Positions 31,918 to 37,407 of a stretch of DNA of 37,407 nt are shown here, in pieces; position 1 is the stretch's first letter; each line of letters starts with the position of its first letter. This DNA comes from Gallionellaceae bacterium UBA6222 (GTDB lineage: Bacteria; Pseudomonadota; Gammaproteobacteria; Burkholderiales; Gallionellaceae): the NCBI GenBank assembly GCA_002421915.1, contig DISA01000093.1, positions 1-37,407 on the forward strand, in the 5' to 3' direction. The translations under genes and the position numbers were made by a program. The notes below the pieces were generated by a model. It worked only from the letters and a program-made list of their open reading frames with translations. It was not told where the DNA came from and ran no database searches.

Positions 31918-32948
31918 GGTAAGGCGTAGGGCAGAGGTTCGAATTCCAGGCGCGTCCCGGTGAGTGTTTTTAGATGTACCGGGAAGTCGAGTGCAACCTC
32001 GGTCTGCACCACGGCCAGCAGCTCAAAGCCGCCATGCGCGGCGCGGGCGGCCTGCACCACCTTGCCGCATGCCTGATCGGCCTGGTTTGCACTGAACAGT
32101 TCGTCACCCGCCTGAATTGCCTCGTCGGTCATCACCCGCGCCAGATACATGCGCCGCTTCGGCTTGCCAAGGTAGTGCATGCGTGCCACCACTTCCTGCC
32201 CCGGATAGCAGCCCTTCTTGAAATTAATGCCGCCGATCACTTCGAAATTCACCATCTGCGGCACGAAGGCTTCCTGCGTTGCGGGCAGGATGAAGGGGAT
32301 ACCCGCGCGGATGTCGAGCCAGTCCCAGCAGTTCGCGCCCGCTGCCGTCACCACTGGTTGCAGCGCTTGCCACAGTGCCCGCGCCCGCTCGACGCCGGCG
32401 GCGATCTGGTAGCGTTGCGCGCTGCGGCACAAGATCACCGCCTCGTCGGATTGCGTCGCTTCCCACGGCTGCTGCGGCAGTGCCGCAAACTGTTTTTGCA
32501 GCAATGTCGCCGCATCCATGCCGGCGATACCGAGGCAGACCAGCTCGTCACTCGCATCCGTGATCTTCACCTTGGCGCGCAGCACATACATCGAGAGTTT
32601 TTTGCGTATCGGCTCGGCCAGCGCGCGCGGCAATTGCAGCAGATAGTCTCCACCGCCTTCACGCCAGATCAGAAAGCTCGCCAGCATGCGTCCCTTGGCA
32701 TTATTGAAACTGGAAAGCTGGGCGCGGCTGGCCGTAACTTCACGGATGTCGTTGCTCAGCAGATTCTGCAAAAAAGATTCGGCATCCTCGCCGCTGACCC
32801 GCAAAACACCGAAATGCGACAAATCGCATAGTACCGTGCCTTCCTGTGTCGCTGCCCGTTCTGCCGCGGCATCACCGAAATGCTGCACCACGCCGTCTGT
32901 GATGTGCGCCCCCCGGGTGGTGAGAAAGTTTTGCCAGTCCTGGTTCAT
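31914..32948 (-). CDS. ygfZ: Folate-binding protein YgfZ (Fe-S cluster maturation)
   Basis: A 344-residue protein of the YgfZ/GcvT-like family that uses tetrahydrofolate to aid synthesis or repair of certain Fe-S enzymes. The hallmark 'KKGCYPGQEVVARMHYLGKPKRR' region (K-G-C-Y-x-G-Q-E) lies at about residues 232-253. The N-terminus 'LCDLSHFGVLRVSGED' matches the aminomethyltransferase fold. The ATG at 32948 has 'AAGGA' ahead. It is followed with overlap by the CbiM-like gene and is divergent from the substrate-binding protein gene. Confidence 0.94.
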   Translation of the reverse strand: MNQDWQNFLTTRGAHITDGVVQHFGDAAAERAATQEGTVLCDLSHFGVLRVSGEDAESFLQNLLSNDIREVTASRAQLSSFNNAKGRMLASFLIWREGGGDYLLQLPRALAEPIRKKLSMYVLRAKVKITDASDELVCLGIAGMDAATLLQKQFAALPQQPWEATQSDEAVILCRSAQRYQIAAGVERARALWQALQPVVTAAGANCWDWLDIRAGIPFILPATQEAFVPQMVNFEVIGGINFKKGCYPGQEVVARMHYLGKPKRRMYLARVMTDEAIQAGDELFSANQADQACGKVVQAARAAHGGFELLAVVQTEVALDFPVHLKTLTGTRLEFEPLPYALP

Positions 32949-33020
32949 CGTTGTGATCCTTGAGTTGTAAGCCGACCAATGTTACCGCGAAGCGGCACCT
33001 TTCGGCTAAACTCTCGCCGC

Positions 33021-35141
33021 ATGAAATCCCTGTTCGCTACGCTGTTATGTCTGTTGCTCGCCGGCTGTGATGGCGCGCTGTGGAACAACCCCTACCCGGC
33101 AGCGGATCAGGGCAAGGACATCCTCTACACCGCGTTCACCGAACGTCCCAAACACCTCGATCCGGCGCAAGCCTACAGCGAGAACGAGTACGAGTTCCTG
33201 GCGCATATCTACTCGCCGCCGCTGCAATATCATTATCTGAAACGCCCTTACCAGCTGGTGCCACTGGCGGCGAGCGCGATGCCGCAGGTAAGTTATCTGG
33301 ATGCTCGCCGCCGCCATTTGCCGTCCGATGCCAAACCGGAGCATATTGCCTACAGCGTCTATGAAATCCGCATCAAGCCCAATATGCGTTACCAGCCGCA
33401 TCCGGCACTGCGGGCGGACAATCTGCGCCTGACAAAAAAAGATCTGGCCGGTATCCATAGCTTGAAGGACTTCAACCGCACCGGCACGCGCAGCGTGACC
33501 GCGGCGGATTATGTGCATCAGATCAAGCGCCTGGTGCATCCGCAATTGCACACCCCCATCGCCGGTGTGATGGCGGAATATATCGTCGGTCTCAAGGAGT
33601 ATGCCGCCGCGTTACAGGCGGCAGCCAAAGCGCGTCCGCAGGATTTTCTCGATCTTGATGCATATCCGCTGCAAGGCGTCGAAGTGGTGGATGACACCAC
33701 CTATCGCATCACCATCCACGGGAAATATCCGCAGTTCGCCTACTGGCTGGCGATGCCGTTCTTCGCGCCGATGCCGCCCGAAGCCGGGCGCTTCTACGCG
33801 CAACCCGGGATGCAGGAGCGCAACCTCACCCTCGACTGGTGGCCGTTGGGCAGCGGGCCGTATTATTTGGCGGAGAACGATCCCAATCAGCGCATGGTGC
33901 TGGCGAAGAATCCGTATTACGACAGTGAGGCTTATCCGGCGGAAGGGGAGGCGGGCGATGCCGGGGCGGGGTTGCTGCGTGATGCGGGCAAGCCGCTGCC
34001 GCTGATCGAGCGCATCGTGTTCTCGCTGGAAAAGGAAACCATCCCCTATTGGAACAAATTCCTGCAGGGCTATTACGATGCCTCCGGCATCAGCTCCGAC
34101 AGTTTCGATCAGGCGGTGCAGGTCAGCGTGGGCGGCGAGGCGGCCGTGAGTGAAGCGATGAAGGCACAGGGCATCACTCTGGCCACCTCGGTCTCCACCT
34201 CGACCATGTACACCGGCTTCAACTGGCTGGATACAACAGTCGGCGGCAACGGTGAACGGGCAAGAAAGCTGCGCCGCGCCATCGCCATCGCGGTGGATTT
34301 CGAGGAGTTCATCTCCATCTTTGCCAACGGGCGCGGCATCGCGGCGCAGTCGCCGATTCCACCCGGCATCTTCGGCTATCGCGATGGTTGCGCGGGCATC
34401 AATCCCTATGTGTACGATTGTGTGCAGGGCAAACCGGTGCGCAAGCCGATTGCCGTGGCGCAACGCCTGCTTGCCGAGGCGGGCTATCCGAATGGTGTGG
34501 AGGCACAGAGCGGACAGCCGCTGGTGATCCATCTCGATACCACCTCCAGCGGTGTGGGCAGCAAATCGCGCCTCGACTGGCTGCGCAAGCAATTCGACAA
34601 GATCAATGTGCAACTCGATGTGCGCAGCACCGACTACAACCGCTTCCAGGACAAGATCCGGCGCGGTGACACACAGATGTTCTACTTCGGCTGGAACGCC
34701 GATTATCCCGACCCGGAAAATTTCTTTTTCCTGCTGCACGGTGCGCAGGGCAAGGTACAGCACGGGGGCGAGAATGCGGCGAACTACAGCAACCCGGAAT
34801 ACGACCGGCTGTTTGAGCGCATGAAAAATATGGAGAGCAGTCCGGCGCGGCAGGCCATCATCGACCACATGCTGGAAATTCTGCGCCGCGATTCACCCTG
34901 GCTGTGGGGTTACCATCCCAAAAATTATGTGTTGCAACATGGCTGGCTGCGCAACGTCAAACCCAACATCATGGCGAATAACCGCCTCAAATACTGGCGC
35001 GTGGATAGCGCACAGCGCGACCAGCTGCGCCGCGTCTGGAACCAGCCGGTGCGCTGGCCGCTGTGGCTGGGGGCGATTATCGTGCTGCTATCTGGCGGGT
35101 GGCTGTGGCGTGTATTGCAGCAGCGCGAGGAAAGAAAGTGA
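33021..35141 (+). CDS. Large substrate-binding lipoprotein, SBP_bac_5 family
   Basis: A 706-residue extracytoplasmic solute-binding protein of the oligopeptide (OppA/DppA) family. The start at 33021 gives a lipoprotein signal ('MKSLFATLLCLLLAGC'). A reading from 32979 would place 14 residues ahead of it. Family blocks include 'ERPKHLDPAQAYSENEYEF', 'GSGPYYLAENDPNQRMVLAK', 'RRAIAIAVDFEEFI' and 'GWNADYPDPENFFFLLHG'. It is about 150 residues longer than usual. It ends in a Trp/Leu-rich transmembrane segment ('WLGAIIVLLSGGWLWRVL') and a charged tail, so it may be anchored at both ends. No permease or ATPase genes accompany it. Confidence 0.88.
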   Translation: MKSLFATLLCLLLAGCDGALWNNPYPAADQGKDILYTAFTERPKHLDPAQAYSENEYEFLAHIYSPPLQYHYLKRPYQLVPLAASAMPQVSYLDARRRHLPSDAKPEHIAYSVYEIRIKPNMRYQPHPALRADNLRLTKKDLAGIHSLKDFNRTGTRSVTAADYVHQIKRLVHPQLHTPIAGVMAEYIVGLKEYAAALQAAAKARPQDFLDLDAYPLQGVEVVDDTTYRITIHGKYPQFAYWLAMPFFAPMPPEAGRFYAQPGMQERNLTLDWWPLGSGPYYLAENDPNQRMVLAKNPYYDSEAYPAEGEAGDAGAGLLRDAGKPLPLIERIVFSLEKETIPYWNKFLQGYYDASGISSDSFDQAVQVSVGGEAAVSEAMKAQGITLATSVSTSTMYTGFNWLDTTVGGNGERARKLRRAIAIAVDFEEFISIFANGRGIAAQSPIPPGIFGYRDGCAGINPYVYDCVQGKPVRKPIAVAQRLLAEAGYPNGVEAQSGQPLVIHLDTTSSGVGSKSRLDWLRKQFDKINVQLDVRSTDYNRFQDKIRRGDTQMFYFGWNADYPDPENFFFLLHGAQGKVQHGGENAANYSNPEYDRLFERMKNMESSPARQAIIDHMLEILRRDSPWLWGYHPKNYVLQHGWLRNVKPNIMANNRLKYWRVDSAQRDQLRRVWNQPVRWPLWLGAIIVLLSGGWLWRVLQQREERK

Positions 35142-35172
35142 TCTGACTGCCGGGGTTTGTCGCGCAATCTGA

Positions 35173-35859
35173 TCAAACCGGATCGGCGATAAGGGTAAAG
35201 ATAGCCATCTGGGTCGGGGCGCCCAGAGTGGGGTGCGGGTCGCCGATGTCGCTGAAGGCAACGGAATAGCCATTGCGCCCGGCAACGCCGCTTGCCCAGT
35301 GGCGGAACTTCGGGCGGTCCCATTCGAAGCAATGACCGGGATGGCGGAATTGGCCCGGGGCCATGCCGTACATTGTGTTGTATTCATGGTTTGGTGTCGT
35401 GACCAATACGGTTCTTGGCCGATAGCAGCCGAACACCGCACCTTCAACGCGACTGAGGCGACCGGGGTTGATATGCTCTATGGTCTCCAGCAGCACGGCG
35501 GCATCGAACCCCTTCAGGGCGGAGTCCGGTTCGGTGAACGAGGCATGCATCACCTCGACACGCCCCGGCGATGCGAGCGGGTCCAGACCCAGCAAACAGC
35601 GCGCCATCCGGAGTACGTGATCTGAAATATCGATGCCGATGATACGGCTGAATTGTGCCTGTGCCGCCAGCCTGACCATCAGCTCACCTTCGCCGCAGCC
35701 GAGGTCGAGCACACTTTTGGCTTGTGCATCCAGCAGCGCGCCGATCACGGTGGCAATGCGCATTTCATGCAAGGCAGTCGCGCCACCACTGATACCCGGG
35801 TGGTCCTTCAACTCTCCATCCATGGTTGTTTCCAGCCCATTCACTGCGCGACGAGGCAC
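35173..35859 (-). CDS. Hen1-type RNA 3'-terminal 2'-O-methyltransferase domain
   Basis: A 228-residue SAM methyltransferase matching the catalytic domain of Hen1, which methylates the 2'-OH at RNA 3' ends. SAM motif I is 'VLDLGCGEGEL' and motif II 'GIDIS'. The metal-binding set is Glu125, Glu128 and His129 in 'LETIEHINP', and His176 in 'GHCFEW'. 'RPRTVLVTTPNHEYN' and 'PTQMAIF' also match the family. Bacterial Hen1 is normally about 450 residues with an N-terminal ligase-like half and a Pnkp neighbour; both are missing here. The start is a GTG at 35859 with 'GGGGGA' ahead, or an ATG at 35823. It follows the upstream small gene by one base, so it is the third gene of an operon. Confidence 0.85.
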   Translation of the reverse strand: MPRRAVNGLETTMDGELKDHPGISGGATALHEMRIATVIGALLDAQAKSVLDLGCGEGELMVRLAAQAQFSRIIGIDISDHVLRMARCLLGLDPLASPGRVEVMHASFTEPDSALKGFDAAVLLETIEHINPGRLSRVEGAVFGCYRPRTVLVTTPNHEYNTMYGMAPGQFRHPGHCFEWDRPKFRHWASGVAGRNGYSVAFSDIGDPHPTLGAPTQMAIFTLIADPV

Positions 35860-35860
35860 G

Positions 35861-36217
35861 TCAGCATTCCCCCGCAGCTGGGCGGCTGGTTGGGCATTGA
35901 ACAGGCGATGACGCCGACTTCCCGGGAAAGAGGATCAGCCATGATTCTTCCGCACCGGCCAGCAGGCCCAAGCCGTCCATAGAAGGCTTCTTGCAGGGAA
36001 TCGCCTCAACCGCCCGCGCAATGGCAGCCGTTGCCGGAGAAAAATACACCTTGACCTCGCAGTGAAGATGCCCGTCCGATTCGTGGCGAAAAAATATCGC
36101 CATCTCTTTCCGGTTATCGGCTATCTCGAAGACCGGCGAGAAAAGCGCCTTGATTTGTTCTGACGCTTCCCCCGCCAACATGGCGTCGCCTAGATTGCAC
36201 GTGAACCAGGTATTCAT
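35861..36217 (-). CDS. Conserved hypothetical protein, second gene of the Hen1 operon
   Basis: A 118-residue soluble protein starting at the ATG at 36217 ('MNTWFTCNLGDAMLAGEASE'). A reading 18 residues longer exists. The middle part alternates charged and hydrophobic residues ('KEMAIFFRHESDGHLHCEVK', 'VYFSPATAAIARAVEAIPC'), suggesting a small alpha/beta fold. The last 20 residues ('GKSASSPVQCPTSRP...') look unlike the rest and could follow a frameshift. No domain is recognised. It is tightly packed between two genes on the same strand. Confidence 0.65.
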   Translation of the reverse strand: MNTWFTCNLGDAMLAGEASEQIKALFSPVFEIADNRKEMAIFFRHESDGHLHCEVKVYFSPATAAIARAVEAIPCKKPSMDGLGLLAGAEESWLILFPGKSASSPVQCPTSRPAAGEC

Positions 36218-36276
36218 CTTTTTCAGGCGCCCGACGTTTTGAAATGGATTCGCCGCGCAGGCGAATTTCAAACTTG

Positions 36277-36639
36277 TTAAGGACCAACACCCTTGCGATC
36301 CCTGTCTTCGAATGAGCAGCCGTCGGCATGGATATGCCCCGCGTAATGCTCCTCAAAGGCACGGCAGAGATCGGGTTTGGCCAGCCATCGCTGGTCGGGT
36401 GAAAGGAACAGATTCTTGTCGATCAGCACCTCCTGGTCCTGATACACCTCAAAGATGCTCGCGTCATCCGGCTTGATGTTATTTTCCTGCAGATACTCCA
36501 GCAGGCCGCAAATTGTGGCGGCGAGGTAGGAGTTATATTCTGTGCTCCCCTCAAAAATGCGCACCCGTGCCTCATAGGTATAGGGCAAGCTCTTGTCGTA
36601 TTTTGATTTGGGTCCAAATACTTTTTCAACCAGACTCAT
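36277..36639 (-). CDS. Conserved hypothetical protein, first gene of the Hen1 operon
   Basis: A 120-residue acidic protein. The start at 36639 is fixed by a strong 'AAGGAGG' eight bases upstream; a longer reading from 36696 would begin before this site. The N-terminus 'KVFGPKSKYDKSLPYTYEAR' and the end 'CSFEDRDRKGVGP' look conserved-family-like, but I cannot name the family or give a function. No signal peptide or membrane segment is seen. It leads the operon, 59 bases ahead of the next gene. Confidence 0.7.
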   Translation of the reverse strand: MSLVEKVFGPKSKYDKSLPYTYEARVRIFEGSTEYNSYLAATICGLLEYLQENNIKPDDASIFEVYQDQEVLIDKNLFLSPDQRWLAKPDLCRAFEEHYAGHIHADGCSFEDRDRKGVGP

Positions 36640-36777
36640 GGCGACTACCTCCTTGCCCGCAACTTTATCACCAATAAGGCCGGCGAAATTGCGCAACCTG
36701 CGCCAGCCACGTCCGTATCGAAACTCTTACAATAAAAGGGACTGTGCACTTTTGCGCCGTCCCGCTTGAGCGTAGGG

Positions 36778-37038
36778 TTAGGCATGAATTGCGGATGCTA
36801 TCAGCGGAAAGGCAGAAGGGTTGCGTATAGACTCAACAGCCAAGTCAATGTCCAGTGCAGGCCAAAAAAGGTGGTTTTCAGCAGGCCACTCAACCTCGCA
36901 AAGCTGCTCGATTGTTGCGCCCCGAAACCACGGGAAATCAGTAAAAGGTAAAAATAATTCTTCGTCGGCAAGTAGCAGCCAGAAACCATGCTTTGAAACA
37001 TGAGTGACTTCAGCTTGGAAAGTGAGTGTGCCAGGCAT
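36778..37038 (-). CDS. DUF2442 protein
   Basis: An 86-residue DUF2442 protein, with 'HGFWLLLADEELFLPFTDFP' and 'HLFWPALDIDLAVESIRNP' covering the whole family. DUF2442 genes are typically paired behind DUF4160 genes; such pairs have been proposed as toxin-antitoxin or DNA-binding modules, but the role is not settled. Here the DUF4160 partner is present upstream but broken. The start at 37038 has 'GGAGG' at 37049-37053 ahead of it, and it overlaps the end of the partner's reading frame by 29 bases, as in intact pairs. Confidence 0.88.
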   Translation of the reverse strand: MPGTLTFQAEVTHVSKHGFWLLLADEELFLPFTDFPWFRGATIEQLCEVEWPAENHLFWPALDIDLAVESIRNPSAFPLIASAIHA

Positions 37039-37249
37039 GGGTTATTTCCTCCATGTGAACAATGACAAGGCGTTGAGCTTCCTTACTCTGTTTGGGCGAA
37101 AGCCCGGTGCTTGTTGCCAGCGCCAATTTCGGTGACAGCTAGAACTTGGCTTCTCCATCGGGATGGCTAACATGCACATGCATTCTCGGCTCTTCCCGCG
37201 AAAAGAAAAAGAACCGAAAACCACTCTCACGAAAAATTGTCGGCGACAT
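37010..37249 (-). pseudogene. DUF4160 gene with one in-frame amber codon
   Basis: From the ATG at 37249 the minus strand gives 'MSPTIFRESGFRFFFFSREE', 'PRMHVHVSHPDGEAKF', then a TAG at 37139-37141, then 'LSPKLALATSTGLSPKQSK' and 'EAQRLVIVHMEEITHAW' to a stop at 37010. The family reads 'GEAKFWLEP' here, so TAG stands for a Trp codon (TGG to TAG). All else is intact and in frame. It may be a young pseudogene, a sequencing error or a truncated 36-residue product. Confidence 0.8.
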
Positions 37250-37306
37250 GGTCGGATTATAGCGCCTATTGATCCGGCCAGATTTATGCATCTCCCCTGC
37301 CTGTGT
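37250..37306. other. Short intergenic gap
   Basis: 57 bases between the ahpF-like stop and the DUF4160 start. No gene is seen, nor a terminator that I can support. It would have to carry any promoter for the DUF4160-DUF2442 pair if the pair is not read from ahpF. Confidence 0.4.
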
Positions 37307-37407
37307 TCAGTTGGAAACTACGGTGGCCGGCACGGGTGCCGGGCTGCGGATCAAATGGTCGAAGGCTGACAGGCTGGCCTTCGCGCCTTCACCCATGGCG
37401 ATGATGA
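37307..37407 (-). CDS. ahpF: Alkyl hydroperoxide reductase subunit F-like flavoprotein (3' end)
   Basis: The last 32 codons run in from the right edge: 'IIAMGEGAKASLSAFDHLIR' and then 'SPAPVPATVVSN' to a TGA at 37307. The first part is the conserved end of AhpF and related thioredoxin-reductase-like flavoproteins, where it follows the second NAD(P)/FAD block. The extra 12 residues are not typical. The exact paralogue (AhpF or TrxB-like) cannot be settled from this piece. Confidence 0.7.
   Translation of the reverse strand, partial: IIAMGEGAKASLSAFDHLIRSPAPVPATVVSN

Noticed and set aside
37139..37141. Amber codon as pyrrolysine or programmed readthrough
   Set aside because: No pyrrolysine genes or readthrough element are visible, and family members have Trp here. 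A point mutation or sequence error is simpler.

Overview
The window looks like two pieces of unrelated bacterial genome joined inside one gene. Bases 1 to about 7.7 kb read as an alphaproteobacterium of the Bradyrhizobium/Rhodopseudomonas kind. The DNA is very GC-rich, the gene content is purine uptake and urate breakdown, the IF-1 is of alphaproteobacterial type, and there is a palindromic intergenic repeat of a kind I know from Bradyrhizobiaceae. From about 7.75 kb to the end it reads as a betaproteobacterium, probably Nitrosomonadales/Gallionellaceae. GC is lower, the housekeeping genes are beta-type (rsgA, orn, trxC, nadC, tadA, ygfZ), and different dispersed hairpin repeats appear. The switch falls within the rhlE helicase gene, at or near the very conserved motif around 7.71-7.80 kb. 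An assembly chimera is the simplest explanation. All calls were made by eye from sequence, motifs and family knowledge; no search was run.

Left part (1-7.2 kb, all minus strand): two permeases and the double ATPase of a BmpA/Nup-type nucleoside or purine ABC importer, a fused UraD-UraH protein, a PuuD-type membrane urate oxidase with a C-terminal haem-binding tail, a secreted S10 carboxypeptidase and IF-1. Together the first genes would import purines and convert urate to allantoin.

Middle part (7.2-18 kb): rhlE; a decayed IS4-type transposase tail; an operon of M48 protease, cytochrome c, pterin dehydratase and rsgA; orn on the plus strand; then a minus-strand operon of TPR-sulfotransferase, CapK/PaaK-like AMP-forming ligase and a BKACE-GNAT fusion. 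The last operon is not a pathway I recognise. Next to it lies a leftover C-terminal piece of a second copy of the ligase.

Centre (18-27.9 kb, plus strand): a complete two-partner secretion locus. It has a 2247-residue adhesin (ESPR signal, haemagglutinin N-domain, many GLUG-type repeats, YDG/MBG domains, acidic tail ending in Cys-Arg), its TpsB outer-membrane transporter, and a periplasmic protein with two FecR domains. The genes are 9 bases apart and end at a strong terminator.

Right part (28-37.4 kb): small lipoprotein, trxC, nadC, tadA, an L,D-transpeptidase, a GNAT enzyme, a CbiM-like membrane protein with ygfZ, a large lipid-anchored substrate-binding protein without permeases, a three-gene operon ending in a stand-alone Hen1-type RNA methyltransferase domain, a DUF2442 gene preceded by a DUF4160 gene broken by one amber codon, and the 3' end of an ahpF-like gene. 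Hairpin repeats recur through the beta part. One family is translated in frame inside two genes.
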